From Comamonas thiooxydans (GTDB taxonomy: Bacteria; Pseudomonadota; Gammaproteobacteria; Burkholderiales; Burkholderiaceae_C): a stretch of 64,000 nucleotides of DNA. A program made the position numbers and the translations under genes. Each line of letters starts with the position of its first letter. Positions within the stretch are counted from its first letter, which is position 1. The DNA is taken from NCBI RefSeq assembly GCF_002157685.2, contig NZ_AP026738.1, forward strand, positions 4,960,001-5,024,000, written 5' to 3'. Of the stretch, positions 56,401 to 64,000 are shown in pieces. The notes beneath the pieces were generated by a model. It made no database searches. It was not told the origin of the DNA and saw only the letters and a program-made list of their open reading frames with translations.

Positions 56401-57072
56401 TTCGGGCTGAGCGGCCGCAAAGCGCCGGCAAAGCTCGCACATCTGGGCTGCCGCCTCGCGGTCGTCGCTCTTGACCATGCGCAGCACCACACCGTCCAGC
56501 ATGGCACGTGCATGTGGGCCATAGGCCAGCGGCTCGGGCATGGTCCCGGTCCAGCGAGGCTCGCGCGCACGGCGCTCGGCAGGCCATAAGTCAGCCGGGT
56601 GGGCCTTGTCATTGCCGGCCAGCACCTGGGTCTCACGGTATTGAGGGAACAGGGCTACAGCAGAGACCTGCTGACCGGCCAGAACTGCCTCCAGAAACTC
56701 CATCAGCGCAAAATGCGTGCGCTCCAGCGTGCTCGCGGCTTCCTGCGTGCAGTATTCGGGACGCTGTACAAAGCGGTTGACCGCAGCCTCCATGCTGCGC
56801 AGCACCTGAGCCGGAGCGGTGACACCCACCATCTCCAGGGCGCCACAGGCCTGATGCAGCTGCTGGCGTGCAATGCGCAGTGCCGATGTATCCAACTCCT
56901 CTAGGTCAGACAAACGGGCCGCATCCGCATCGCGCATGAAACGGCTCACAGCCTTGGTCGCCGCCTCCAGCGACTTGCGCACTTCATCGAGCACCCAGGC
57001 CAGCGGGCCCAGATCCTGCTCTGCAGTTGCAGACATGGCTGTACGTATTGGCGAGTCGTCAACCACTGACAT
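50497..57072 (-). CDS. chpA: ChpA/PilL-type hybrid histidine kinase of the Pil-Chp system
   Basis: A giant CheA-like kinase of 2191 residues that controls type IV pilus action. A long N-terminal region (about 1-560) precedes several Hpt domains: H795 in AFHTLKGSSRMVG, H1174 in LAHSLAGSSGTVG and H1427 in ALHTIKGSARLAG. Then come the dimerisation helices, a HATPase core (HLLRNCVAHGIESPE, VEDDGAGLDL, GVAGRGIGMDVV), a CheW domain, and a C-terminal receiver with phospho-acceptor D2098 in LSDIEMPRMDG. Acidic, Ala/Glu-rich linkers join the modules. The gene is the last of the operon and follows pilJ after about 60 bp. Confidence 0.95.
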   Translation of the reverse strand: MSVVDDSPIRTAMSATAEQDLGPLAWVLDEVRKSLEAATKAVSRFMRDADAARLSDLEELDTSALRIARQQLHQACGALEMVGVTAPAQVLRSMEAAVNRFVQRPEYCTQEAASTLERTHFALMEFLEAVLAGQQVSAVALFPQYRETQVLAGNDKAHPADLWPAERRAREPRWTGTMPEPLAYGPHARAMLDGVVLRMVKSDDREAAAQMCELCRRFAAAQPEDVAARSFWKIAAAFFDGLARGLITADIYVKRMASRVLMQYASMAKGDSLPPARLLQDLMFFCAQARPREQAGESLKAVHEAYAMEHMPVVDYHVARYGRFDPSVLVQARKRIAAAAETWSAVAGGDRSKIRSMAEQFGLVSESLVKLQPASHGLARALIRVAETVERIGEPPPAELAMEVATAVLYLQASFMTAGHDDEIQAAQSSVLVQRLDAALHGAQSEPLEIWMEELYRQASDQQTMGSVVGELRITLGEAEKQLDLFFRNPADTSVLASVPGQMAQMRGVLSVLGFEQAATAMQRMRDTVEHLMLGEVTVENQPRIFEKLGSSLGAMGFLIDMLSYQRNMARKLFVYDEEKDELRIVMGHSRSRGPEAFRPTVDIPMDGVQSGQTPVASAAVIAAPAVEPSVAAPPPPAEVRPVPAAVAQPEPLQVRHIEDEDTPPWAVTEPGALPEFEATPAPAVAESAAVGSDALADAMAQVFAGMQSGKQATDEADVARDPAAVVAVPAVVPAAAMVPPAELNTVDLDGDDELLSIFLEEAREVVDNGLQALKVLADEPGNLSEQTTLRRAFHTLKGSSRMVGLDEFGEAGWAMEQMLNAWLAEQRPMPQAMQQLAQDALKAFAVWAQDIENQQAQNWSATAFRAAADAMRLQGERAEVALVPRRGERAQRLESAEAAAAADASALELPVAPEPIAELQWPLEPQTVAAEPVFAMPELEFPQEELSAQPDQEQVAELEAAAVDFALPELDIPDDLLHQLQAPDALDVSALPALESAAEPEWPEGAGEVQSLLQESTAAEEVQELDFAAFEAAMRESEQAAIDMQTAVEPPAMDAATGAPAAVEMALELPSAEAAIELEAIEALLDGVPDPVVAEEPAQVPEPEVSAIEPVLEQTAEPDDGYRNIDGLRISAALYNVYLNEADEWSERLGEVLQQWSQEPAAVIPDDAIALAHSLAGSSGTVGFKALSELARLLEHALLHLQPQGYAGALQIQQCVTASDEVRRLLHQFAAGFLKDALPAVEDALREILNTPIDVGAAAETVDLELSELDEAEWPEVQALQPPADPKDLPLDFAAELSQDGVLPELAGDGLKDVAEEEAGASIADPLLDAAVKAADQAPYSMVPAASSVEHEAELQRRIDEAIALAVHAGDDEDDIDVLDQVDADLFPIFEEEAIDLLPKLGAALRRWHGRPTLDEARNEALRALHTIKGSARLAGAMRMGEMAHRLESAVERIDQERPAAEAIEPLLSSFDALQASFDVLRMAGEQEPEQPLAQLDDLLAQAPLHLSAAESDAEQAAAEAQAGEKTAAEPAQAIELPAPVVPRAASQQTVRVRAQLLDRLISQTGEVLIARSRVDARLSQARSALHDLTGNLERLRTQLRDIEVQAESQMQSRLALSKDTAAGFDPLEFDRFTRVQELTRMMAESVNDVATVQRNLQRDLAAAEDDLVAQGRQARDLQRDLLRTRMVEFDSFAERLYAVVRQTSKEMGKQVRLNILGGTIEMDRGMLERMMPAFEHLLRNCVAHGIESPERRQELGKPPVGTIEIVLSQERNDVALSVEDDGAGLDLERIRAKAISLKLWTDERPMTLEDAGRLIFEPGFTTATEVTGVAGRGIGMDVVRSEVNALGGRIETHTEPGRGSAFRLVVPLTTAVTQVVMLRMGAVSMGVPANLVEIVRRVPVNVLEESYRKQEFQDGSEVMPFYWAGALWQTSLRSEENLGRTRPVVIARSASQRVALHVDEVLGNQEVVIKNLGPQLSRLPGLTGMSVLPSGAVVQIYNPVALANVHGEQVRAMLARAEQAAADGELQAHSGGADLLGAEAAQTTVPLVLVVDDSITVRRVTQRLLQREGYRVTLAADGLQAMERLQDERPTLVLSDIEMPRMDGFDLLRNIRADQKLEGMPVVMITSRIAQKHREMARDLGANHYLGKPYSDEELLGLIQHYALQRSGPAPERSPLSGLAAEESGVAVE

Positions 57073-57131
57073 GCTCTAGTTCCTTAACCCTCAAGGGTCG
57101 TGCATTTTTATGAGACAAAGAGCCAGTCAAA

Positions 57132-59375
57132 TCAGGCAATCTTGAATCGGGAAACAGACTGACGCAGCTCTTCAGCCATGTGGGAGAGCTCTCGCACCTG
57201 CTGCGCAGTGGTGCGGGTTCCCTCACCGGTTTGCTCGGTCACTGCAAAAATGTGCTGAATGTTTTCCGCCACGCCGTTGGCCATGTTGGCTTCGCGTGAT
57301 GTGGAATTGGAAATCTGCTCAATCAGCTCGGCCAGCCGGCGCGACACGCTGTCGATTTCAGACAGGGCAGTACCAGCAGAGTCGGACAGACGAGCCCCCT
57401 CCACCACACCCTGGGTGGAGCGCTCCATCGCGGCCACGGCATCCTGGGTATCGGTCTGAATGGCCTTCACCAGCGCGGCAATCTGTCGCGTGGCGTCTGC
57501 GGAACGTTCCGCCAGGCGCTGCACTTCTTCCGCCACCACCGAGAAGCCGCGACCGGCTTCACCGGCGGACGCGGCCTGAATGGCGGCGTTCAGCGCCAGC
57601 ACGTTGGTCTGCTCGGTAATGTCCGAAATCAGTTCGGTAATTTCACCGATCTCCTGGGACGATTCGCCGAGGCGCTTGATTCGCTTGGAGGTATCCTGAA
57701 TCTGATCGCGGATGGAGTTCATGCCGCCGATGGCGTTCTGCACGGCCTTGAGACCCGAATCCGCAGCCTGCAGCGATTGACGGGCCACCTGGGCCGATTC
57801 CTGCGCCTGAGCAGAGACGTTGTTGATACGGCCGGCCATGTCCAGAATCGACTTGCCGGTTTCGCGAATTTCATGCAGCTGCTCGTTCGATGCAGCCAGC
57901 AGCTCGGTCGAGGTGACGTCCACCTGCTCGGTGGTCTGGGCCACGCGGGTCACCGTGTTCTGCACCGACCCCACCAGAGCACGAAGCTCTTCCACCGTGT
58001 AGTTCACCGAGTCGGCAATCGCGCCGGTGATGTCCTCGGTCACGGTGGCTTCCTGCGTCAGATCGCCCTCGGCCACCGATTGCAGCTCGTTCATCAAACG
58101 CAAAATAGCCGCCTGGTTGGCGTCGTTGATGCGCTTGGCTTCCTGCTCCTGCAAACGGGCATCGACCTGGTGACGCTCGGCTTCCTGCTGGCGCGCCCGG
58201 CTGTCCAGCAGTTGCACGCGCGAGATGCCGATACCGCTCAGAACCGCGGTCAAAATGGCGATGCTCAGCAGCGCCAGCTGCAGCATGCTGGCCCCGCCCA
58301 GCCCCTGCAGCGCCGTCTGCAGCTGCTCCAGCTGCTGGCGTAGCGGTTCGCTGTCATTGTTGATGCTGGTCTGTGCTTCACGGGCCGACACCAGCCCTTG
58401 CAGATTGCCCAGGATGGCGCTGGCCTGGGTACGCGTATCGTCGTACTGCTTGATCAGCGTCTCCAGCTGTTCACGCACCTGGGGATCGCGTGCCGCGGAC
58501 AGCCGCATTTCGGCACTGCCGTTGAGCAGGCCTTCGGAGATTTCCTTGAAGGAGTTCAAGTCCTTGCCCAGCAGGAAAACGGCCTCGGGACTCACGCCCT
58601 CCAGGGTCTGGAATTCGTTGGCAGATTTGGCAATACGCTGGGTCAGCATCACCAGCTGACCGGCAGCAGAGATCTCGGCCGCGCCGGCGCCCTGCTGCAG
58701 CTTCAGCGAAGAAATGGTTTCCGCGGTTTCCAGCAGATCGGAGGACTGGCGGTTGATGGTGCGCAGCGCGTCGCCCACTTGAGTCAGAGTCTTTTGCTGT
58801 CCGAGAATCAGCCCGGCGCTCTTTTCCGCTCGCTCCATCAGGGTGCTAATGGAGCTGAGCTCGTCCTGCAAACCGCCACCCAGCGCGTTCACGCCCAGAT
58901 CGGAATCGCCGGCAGCCAGCGCTCGCACGTTGCGCGCCAAAACACCGGCGCTGTCCTTGACGTCGGCAAACGCAGGAGCAGCTCCCGTCATGGCGATGGA
59001 GACCGACTTGGCCAGACGTTGGGACTGCATCAATGCCTGGCCGGTCGCCGCCAGTTGCTGGTTGGAGTTGCCTGCTTCGCGCAGCATCCATGCCGACAGC
59101 ACCACCAGCACCAGCACCGAGCCACCCAGCAAGGTAAACAAGGTGCGCTGATGCTTGGCAGTCGTGGCCGTACCAAGAATAGGCAGGCTCACCTGTTCGT
59201 CCGCGCGGCTGGACTCCTCGACGCCGAAGACGGAAGGTGCCCCCTGCACGCTATTGAGCGATCCGTCGTACATATCCTGCACGACCGTGTCTCCCATCAT
59301 GCCGCTATCACTACTGACGGCAGCCGCGATGGGCTTGCGTCGGAACAACTGATTTATTTTCTGTGCAAAGGACAT
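57132..59375 (-). CDS. pilJ: PilJ-type methyl-accepting chemoreceptor
   Basis: A membrane receptor of 747 residues for the Pil-Chp system. After a cytoplasmic N-terminus, membrane helices ([21 protein letters not shown] and [21 protein letters not shown]) flank a periplasmic PilJ-type helical sensor. The signalling hairpin is standard: [44 protein letters not shown] chose the ATG opening MSFAQKIN; an upstream ATG overlaps pilI. It sits between the CheW-like pilI and the kinase. Confidence 0.94.
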   Translation of the reverse strand: MSFAQKINQLFRRKPIAAAVSSDSGMMGDTVVQDMYDGSLNSVQGAPSVFGVEESSRADEQVSLPILGTATTAKHQRTLFTLLGGSVLVLVVLSAWMLREAGNSNQQLAATGQALMQSQRLAKSVSIAMTGAAPAFADVKDSAGVLARNVRALAAGDSDLGVNALGGGLQDELSSISTLMERAEKSAGLILGQQKTLTQVGDALRTINRQSSDLLETAETISSLKLQQGAGAAEISAAGQLVMLTQRIAKSANEFQTLEGVSPEAVFLLGKDLNSFKEISEGLLNGSAEMRLSAARDPQVREQLETLIKQYDDTRTQASAILGNLQGLVSAREAQTSINNDSEPLRQQLEQLQTALQGLGGASMLQLALLSIAILTAVLSGIGISRVQLLDSRARQQEAERHQVDARLQEQEAKRINDANQAAILRLMNELQSVAEGDLTQEATVTEDITGAIADSVNYTVEELRALVGSVQNTVTRVAQTTEQVDVTSTELLAASNEQLHEIRETGKSILDMAGRINNVSAQAQESAQVARQSLQAADSGLKAVQNAIGGMNSIRDQIQDTSKRIKRLGESSQEIGEITELISDITEQTNVLALNAAIQAASAGEAGRGFSVVAEEVQRLAERSADATRQIAALVKAIQTDTQDAVAAMERSTQGVVEGARLSDSAGTALSEIDSVSRRLAELIEQISNSTSREANMANGVAENIQHIFAVTEQTGEGTRTTAQQVRELSHMAEELRQSVSRFKIA

Positions 59376-59394
59376 AGCGCTGAATCCAGGAACC

Positions 59395-59922
59395 TCAAGC
59401 ACGAATGCTCAAAAATTTGGCGGTTTGAGACAGGGACTGCAATTTCAGCTCCTGCCAGCGGCGGCCGCTCGCATCGATATGGACGGCTCCGAAGAAACTC
59501 GGGGAACGCTCAGGCGCAGGCTCGGCCTTGGAAAACGCGTCTGCGGCACGCAGGCCCAGCAGACGATCGGCCAGCAGGGCCGCGTTGACCTCCAAGGCAG
59601 GGTTGAAGGCCAGCAGGCTGCAGTCCATCAGTTCCTGCTCATTGCGGACACTTCCGTGACCCAGCAATTGAGCCAGGTCCACCACCCCCATCAAAGCACC
59701 GCGCAGATTGGCGATGCCCAGAAACCAGGCCTGTGTGTATGGGACGGGCTGAACGCCGGTCCAGGGAAAGATTTCTCCCGCCTGATTCAGCGGCAGCAAA
59801 TAATCCCGTCCGCCAGCTTGCACTGCCAGCCAGGCAGCAACGCTGACGCCTTCGCTGCGTGCTGCCTGCAGGCGCCCGGCCAGACGGGATTGAAGATCTC
59901 GGAGGGCTTCACGGTTCGCCAT
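59395..59922 (-). CDS. pilI: CheW-like adaptor PilI
   Basis: A 175-residue protein with one CheW domain ([48 protein letters not shown]). It links the PilJ receptor to the ChpA kinase. It lies between pilH and pilJ on the same strand, the position expected for pilI. The C-terminal half is more divergent than in flagellar CheW. Confidence 0.92.
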   Translation of the reverse strand: MANREALRDLQSRLAGRLQAARSEGVSVAAWLAVQAGGRDYLLPLNQAGEIFPWTGVQPVPYTQAWFLGIANLRGALMGVVDLAQLLGHGSVRNEQELMDCSLLAFNPALEVNAALLADRLLGLRAADAFSKAEPAPERSPSFFGAVHIDASGRRWQELKLQSLSQTAKFLSIRA

Positions 59923-59937
59923 AAGCAGCGCAGCTCG

Positions 59938-60303
59938 TTATAGCGCTGCGATCTTGGCTTGGAGCTCGGCGGCATCCACGGGCTTGGTGATATAGCCACG
60001 TGCGCCCTGACGCATGCCCCAGACCCGATCGGTTTCCTGATTCTTGCTGGTGCACATGATGATGGGCACATCGGCATACAGGGGATCGCGAGAAATGGCG
60101 CGGGTCAGCTGAAAGCCGTTCTGTCCAGGCATGACCACATCCATCAGGATCAGGTCGGGCTTGTCTTCGGCCAGGCGCTTCATGGCTTCCTCGCCATTTT
60201 CCGCGGTACGCACCTGCATGCCCTGCTTTTGCAAAATATCGCTCAGAGCCATCAGCTCCGTCTTGGAATCGTCAACGACCAGAACTTTTTGAATTGTCAT
60301 CAT
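59938..60303 (-). CDS. pilH: single-domain response regulator PilH
   Basis: A CheY-like receiver of 121 residues. Phospho-acceptor D55 lies in LILMDVVMPG, with DDS near the start and Lys in YITKPVD. PilH tunes or competes with PilG for phosphoryl groups from the ChpA kinase. Two ATG codons lie in a row; the first was used. It overlaps the pilG stop by 4 bp. Confidence 0.94.
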   Translation of the reverse strand: MMTIQKVLVVDDSKTELMALSDILQKQGMQVRTAENGEEAMKRLAEDKPDLILMDVVMPGQNGFQLTRAISRDPLYADVPIIMCTSKNQETDRVWGMRQGARGYITKPVDAAELQAKIAAL

Positions 60304-60704
60304 GCAGCTCCCACATCTGCAGCTTGCAGCGCGAATTGTTGTACGGCTTGCAGCAATTGATCTTTGGTAAATGGTTTGGTCAGATAGTCTTGGCAGCCCA
60401 CCATGCGGCCGCGAGCCTTGTCGAATACACCGTCCTTGGATGACAGCATCACGACGGGCGTATTGGCAAAGCGAGCATTGCGCTTGATGATGGCGCAGGT
60501 CTGATAGCCATCGAGTTTGGGCATCAGAATGTCGCAGAAGATGAGCTGGGGCTGGTAGTCATTGACCTTGGACAGGGCATCGAAGCCATCGTCGGCAAGA
60601 AGAACTTCGTGACCACCTTGCTTGAGGAAAATTTCAGCGCTGCGGCGGATGGTGTTGCTGTCATCCACGACCAGAACGCGCAAAGGCGCACCAGATGCTG
60701 TCAC
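60300..60704 (-). CDS. pilG: single-domain response regulator PilG
   Basis: A CheY-like receiver of 134 residues. Phospho-acceptor D58 lies in LIFCDILMPKLDGY, with VDDSNTIRRS at the start and Lys in YLTKPFT. PilG promotes pilus extension through PilB in model systems. The start codon is GTG with no in-frame ATG near the family N-terminus. A small rubredoxin gene lies 50 bp upstream. Confidence 0.95.
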   Translation of the reverse strand: MTASGAPLRVLVVDDSNTIRRSAEIFLKQGGHEVLLADDGFDALSKVNDYQPQLIFCDILMPKLDGYQTCAIIKRNARFANTPVVMLSSKDGVFDKARGRMVGCQDYLTKPFTKDQLLQAVQQFALQAADVGAA

Positions 60705-60754
60705 GGTGAAATTCCTCCCAATTCGGTCGTTGATGGAGTGAGCGACTCTTGCAC

Positions 60755-60928
60755 TCAGATTTCCACCATTTCAAAATCTTCTTTGCGTGCACCGCATTCC
60801 GGGCATGTCCAGTTCATGGGCACATCTTCCCAGCGGGTGTTTGGAGCAATTCCATGTTCGGGGCAGCCTTGGGCTTCGTCATAAAGCCAGCCACAGGTCA
60901 AACACATCCAGGTTTTAGGGTCAGTCAC
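60755..60928 (-). CDS. rubredoxin
   Basis: A 57-residue electron-transfer protein. Two CxxC knuckles bind one iron: MCLTCGWLYDEAQG and WTCPECGARKEDFEMVEI, the canonical rubredoxin ends. An extra Cys (QGCPEHG) follows the first knuckle. The start is a GTG; a stop codon just upstream in frame leaves no alternative. Its place between thiD and pilG is typical for betaproteobacteria. The gene is short enough to be missed by length-limited calling. Confidence 0.93.
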   Translation of the reverse strand: MTDPKTWMCLTCGWLYDEAQGCPEHGIAPNTRWEDVPMNWTCPECGARKEDFEMVEI

Positions 60929-61022
60929 AGCTTAAAGGGGCTTCACATAGAATGCAACGATTGTATCTAGTCACAACCCCGGCTCCCACCCTTGCATTCC
61001 CGGGTGCAAACTGGGGTGCGCC

Positions 61023-61991
61023 ATGGCATTGAACCCCATCTCCTCCACTCCCCCTCGCCGCACCCGCCAGGAAGAAGCGACGGAATCAGCACCCGTCTGC
61101 GTGCTGTCTTTCAACAGCAGTGACCCCAGCGGAGCCAGCGGGCTCTCGGCCGACATCGCCACCATCTCCTCCATCGGCGGTCATGCACTGCCCGTGGCCT
61201 GCGGCGCCTACGCCAGAGACACGGCCCGCATCTACGAGCACTTTGCACTCGACGATGACGCGGTGACCGAGCAGGCGCGCATGGTGCTGGAGGACATTGC
61301 CGTCACCGCCATCAAGGTCGGCTTTGTAGGCAGCCCTGCCAACCTGGCCGCCATTGCCACTATCTCATCGGACTACCCCGACATTCCCATCATCAGCTAC
61401 ATGCCGGACCTGTCCTGGTGGGAGGACGACAAGCAGGATCAGTACCTTGACGCGTTCAAGGAGCTTGTCCTGCCTCAAACCTCGGTGTTGGTTGGAAACC
61501 ACAACACGCTGTGGCGCTGGCTGCTGCCTGAATGGGAAAACAGCCGTGCGCCCACGGCGCGCGACATCGCCATGGCCGCCGAGGCGCTGGAAGTGCCCTA
61601 TGTGCTGGTGACCGGCATCCCCCTGCCCGACCAGTTCGTGGACAACGTGCTGACCACGGCCCAGTCCGTATTGGGCAACAGCAAGTACGAGATGTTTGAC
61701 GCCACGTTCACAGGTGCCGGTGATACGCTGTCCGCTGCGATTACGGCCCTGCTGGCCACCGGCAACGACCTAGGCGCAGCAACCCTGGAGGCGCTGGAAT
61801 ACCTGGACCACAGCCTGGATGCAGGCTTTCGCCCCGGCATGGGCCACTATCTGCCCGATCGTCTTTTCTGGGCCCAGCCCACCGAGGACGAGGAGTCCGA
61901 AGACGAGCAGGCCGAAGACTCCACCGATGACGAACCCGACGCCAAGCCGATTGAAGGCTTTGTGATTCCCTCTCATGACACAAAACACTGA
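61023..61991 (+). CDS. thiD: ThiD-like hydroxymethylpyrimidine kinase
   Basis: A 322-residue ribokinase-fold protein. ThiD features are present but altered: [30 protein letters not shown] replaces the standard DPSGGAGIQADL block, and the phosphate site is [17 protein letters not shown] instead of HGTGCTLSA. The usual VDPVM segment is absent. The C-terminus ends in an acidic tail ([13 protein letters not shown]). The family phosphorylates HMP and HMP-P in thiamine synthesis; the changes make that activity uncertain. Its last 17 bp overlap hemL. Confidence 0.75.
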   Translation: MALNPISSTPPRRTRQEEATESAPVCVLSFNSSDPSGASGLSADIATISSIGGHALPVACGAYARDTARIYEHFALDDDAVTEQARMVLEDIAVTAIKVGFVGSPANLAAIATISSDYPDIPIISYMPDLSWWEDDKQDQYLDAFKELVLPQTSVLVGNHNTLWRWLLPEWENSRAPTARDIAMAAEALEVPYVLVTGIPLPDQFVDNVLTTAQSVLGNSKYEMFDATFTGAGDTLSAAITALLATGNDLGAATLEALEYLDHSLDAGFRPGMGHYLPDRLFWAQPTEDEESEDEQAEDSTDDEPDAKPIEGFVIPSHDTKH

Positions 61992-63279
61992 TCTGAATAC
62001 TGCACTGTTCGAGCGCGCCAAGGGCGTGATCCCCGGCGGCGTGAACTCGCCCGTGCGCGCCTTCGCCGCCGTGGGCGGCACGCCGCGCTTTGTGAAACGC
62101 GCCCAGGGCGCCTATTTCTGGGACCAGAACGATCAGCAGTTCACCGACTACATCGGCAGCTGGGGCCCCATGATCCTGGGCCACGGCCACCCCGAAGTGG
62201 TCGAGGCCGTGCAGGCCGCCGTGCTTGAAGGCTTCAGCTTCGGCGCCCCCACCGAGCGGGAAGTCGTGCTGGCCGAGAAGATCCGCGCCCTGATGCCCAG
62301 CATGGACATGGTGCGCCTGGTCAGCTCCGGCACCGAAGCCGGCATGAGCGCGCTGCGCCTGGCGCGCGGCTACACCGGCCGCAACAAGATCATCAAGTTC
62401 AACGGCTGCTACCACGGCCATGCGGATGCGCTGCTGGTCAAGGCCGGCTCGGGTCTGGCCACCTTCGGCGCCTCGTCCTCGGCCGGCGTGCCTGCCGATG
62501 TGGCCAAGGACACCATCGTGCTGGAGTACAACGACGTTGCTCAGCTCGAAGAGGCCTTTGCCAAGATGGGCAGCGACATTGCCTGCGTCATCATGGAGCC
62601 GATTGCTGGCAATATGAACTTTGTGCGCGCCTCGGTGGACTTCACCCGTCGCATCAGCGAACTGACCCGCGAGCATGGCGCGCTGCTGATCTATGACGAA
62701 GTCATGACGGGCTTTCGCGTTGCCCTGGGCAGCGCACAAAGCCTGTATGCCAAGGAAATCGAAGGCTTTGCACCCGACATCACCGTGATGGGCAAGGTCA
62801 TCGGCGGCGGCATGCCCATGGCGGCCTTCGGCGCACGCCGCGAGATCATGGAAAAGCTCTCGCCGCTGGGCCCCGTCTACCAGGCCGGCACGCTGTCGGG
62901 CAACCCGATTGCCACGGCCTGCGGACTGAAGACGCTGGAGCTGATCAGCCGCCCCGGCTTCCACGCCGAGCTGCACCTCAAGACCGGCCACCTGATGCAA
63001 GGCCTGAAGGCCGAAGCCAATGCTGCCGGCATTCCCTTCAGCGTGGACTGGCAAGGCGGGCTGTTCGGCTTCTATTTCCTGCCCGAGCTGCCCACGCACT
63101 ACGCCCAGGTCATGAAGACCGACGGCAAGGTCTTCAACAAGTTCTACCACGGCATGCTGGAGCGCGGCCACTACTTTGCTCCGGCGCTGTACGAAGCAGG
63201 CTTTGTCAGCGCCGCGCACAGCGACGAAGACATCGACCGCACCATTGAAGCGGCACGCGAAGTGTTCAAGACACTGTAA
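61975..63279 (+). CDS. hemL: glutamate-1-semialdehyde 2,1-aminomutase
   Basis: A PLP enzyme of 434 residues that makes 5-aminolevulinate for haem. The cofactor lysine is K274 in [16 protein letters not shown]. Other signatures are [54 protein letters not shown] and [11 protein letters not shown]. The start overlaps the end of the thiD-like gene in another frame, suggesting coupled expression. A terminator follows. Length and motifs are standard. Confidence 0.97.
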   Translation: MTQNTDLNTALFERAKGVIPGGVNSPVRAFAAVGGTPRFVKRAQGAYFWDQNDQQFTDYIGSWGPMILGHGHPEVVEAVQAAVLEGFSFGAPTEREVVLAEKIRALMPSMDMVRLVSSGTEAGMSALRLARGYTGRNKIIKFNGCYHGHADALLVKAGSGLATFGASSSAGVPADVAKDTIVLEYNDVAQLEEAFAKMGSDIACVIMEPIAGNMNFVRASVDFTRRISELTREHGALLIYDEVMTGFRVALGSAQSLYAKEIEGFAPDITVMGKVIGGGMPMAAFGARREIMEKLSPLGPVYQAGTLSGNPIATACGLKTLELISRPGFHAELHLKTGHLMQGLKAEANAAGIPFSVDWQGGLFGFYFLPELPTHYAQVMKTDGKVFNKFYHGMLERGHYFAPALYEAGFVSAAHSDEDIDRTIEAAREVFKTL

Positions 63280-63298
63280 ATCCCCGCCCGCCCACCAG

Positions 63299-63328
63299 GC
63301 CCTGCAGCCCATGTCTGCAGGGCTTTTT
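63299..63328 (+). terminator. terminator after hemL
   Basis: Perfect 9-bp stem GCCCTGCAG / CTGCAGGGC with a 7-nt loop, then TTTTT. It lies 20 bp past the hemL stop. Confidence 0.92.
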
Positions 63329-63441
63329 CATTGGTGGCGGCAGACTGCGCCAGCACCGGCTTCAGCCGCAGCGGTTCGGCATTTCACAGCCGCGTCATGG
63401 ACGCTTGCCACGCTCGCGTTTTTGTCAGCAATGAAAGCACC

Positions 63442-64000
63442 ATGACCGACGAATCCAGCAAGCCGACGCTGCACAACCTGCTCAAGGGCACCACCGACCA
63501 GGCCAGTGAACTGAACCGCCGCCGCTTTGTGCGCCAGATGGCCTGGAGCGCCGGCGCCATGTCCGTTCTGCCGCTCGCGGCCTGCGGCGGCGGCGATGAC
63601 AGCCAGACAGAGGCCAAGCCGGCCGATCCCGAAGTCCGCTTCGCCCATGGCCTGGCCAGCGGCGACCCGCTGTCCGACCGCGTGATGCTCTGGACCCGCA
63701 TCACCCCGCCCGCCGGCCACCAGGCAGACATCCCCGTGCAATGGGAGCTTGCCAGCGACGCAGCGTTCGCCACCATCGTGGCGCGCGGCGAGAGCAGCGC
63801 CACCGCTGCCAGGGACTTCACGGTCAAGATCGATGCAGCCGGCCTCAGGCCAGCCACGGCCTACCACTTCCGCTTCCGCGCCTATGGCGTGACTTCGGGC
63901 ACGGCACGCACGCGCACCCTGCCCACCGGCTCGGTGGCCCAGGTCAGACTGGCCGTCTTCTCCTGCGCCAACTACCCGGCCGGCTACTTCAATGTATACG
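63442..64000 (+). CDS. PhoD-type alkaline phosphatase/phosphodiesterase (3' end outside window)
   Basis: The first 186 codons of a predicted secreted metallophosphoesterase. A Tat signal with NRRRFVRQM (Arg 26-28) is followed by a hydrophobic segment and AAC, a possible lipobox. The mature part starts with FAHGLASGDPLSDRVMLWTRITPP, the PhoD N-terminal domain signature, then a fibronectin-like sheet and VRLAVFSCANYPAGYFN, the start of the catalytic domain. PhoD enzymes free phosphate from diesters and monoesters using Ca and Fe. No Pho box was identified. Confidence 0.88.
   Translation, partial: MTDESSKPTLHNLLKGTTDQASELNRRRFVRQMAWSAGAMSVLPLAACGGGDDSQTEAKPADPEVRFAHGLASGDPLSDRVMLWTRITPPAGHQADIPVQWELASDAAFATIVARGESSATAARDFTVKIDAAGLRPATAYHFRFRAYGVTSGTARTRTLPTGSVAQVRLAVFSCANYPAGYFNVY

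Noticed and set aside
54448..56589. Plus-strand open frame of about 700 codons opposite chpA
   Set aside because: Same reason: antisense shadow in high-GC coding sequence.
60929..61022. Thiamine-pyrophosphate riboswitch upstream of the thiD-like gene
   Set aside because: The 94-bp gap lacks the conserved CTGAGA and related TPP motifs.

Overview
The window looks like a chromosomal segment of a Comamonadaceae betaproteobacterium, most likely Comamonas (C. testosteroni group). The assignment rests on overall high GC, on protein families typical of the group (Bug/TctC receptors, DUF4148, DUF1841), and on gene neighbourhoods known from beta- and gammaproteobacteria: yqgE-ruvX-pyrR-pyrB-pyrC', pilG-H-I-J-chpA, and thiD-hemL. 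It rests on sequence reading only; no database search was run.

Layout. Positions 1-3.2 kb hold the start of an aa3-type cytochrome c oxidase locus on the minus strand: ctaD, cut by the window edge, and a three-domain coxB. From 3.8 to 11.3 kb come housekeeping genes: a BioC-like methyltransferase, comF, trmL, a DUF4148 protein, a MaoC hydratase, a LysE exporter, a Kef-type antiporter, DUF1841 and a cytochrome c4. A plus-strand run from 11.4 to 20.5 kb carries a MoxR ATPase, a small glycine-rich protein, a GNAT acetyltransferase, a VWA protein, tamA and tamB. At 20.8-22.1 kb dmeR and dmeF diverge around a perfect RcnR-type operator and form a nickel/cobalt efflux module.

A tRNA-Arg(CCT) at 22.2 kb is followed by a stretch that looks accessory: short direct repeats, a YdeI-like protein, chrA, an unassigned segment, a TolB-like propeller with a Bug receptor and a LysR regulator, and a MliC-like lipoprotein. 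From 29 to 38 kb is a signalling and envelope region: two diguanylate cyclases, a QseBC-like two-component system, a small roadblock-like protein, a rare fusion of an ABC ATPase with a dual-specificity phosphatase, and a DegP protease. arsC follows.

From 38.6 to 43.7 kb lies a purine-salvage cluster: a Bug receptor, a frameshifted nucleobase permease, an 8-oxoguanine-deaminase-like amidohydrolase and a LysR regulator. From 43.7 to 48.8 kb runs the pyrimidine operon yqgE-ruvX-pyrR-pyrB-pyrC'-plsC. Its dihydroorotase-like member has lost its metal ligands, as in the Pseudomonas ATCase holoenzyme. Two copies of a dispersed repeat flank pyrC'. A photolyase follows.

From 50.5 to 60.9 kb is a Pil-Chp type IV pilus chemosensory operon (rubredoxin, pilG, pilH, pilI, pilJ, and chpA of 2191 residues). 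The window ends with a divergent thiD-like kinase, hemL and a truncated PhoD-type phosphatase.

The best candidate for an undescribed system is the pair at 34.1-36.1 kb: the ABC-ATPase/phosphatase fusion and its small roadblock-like neighbour.
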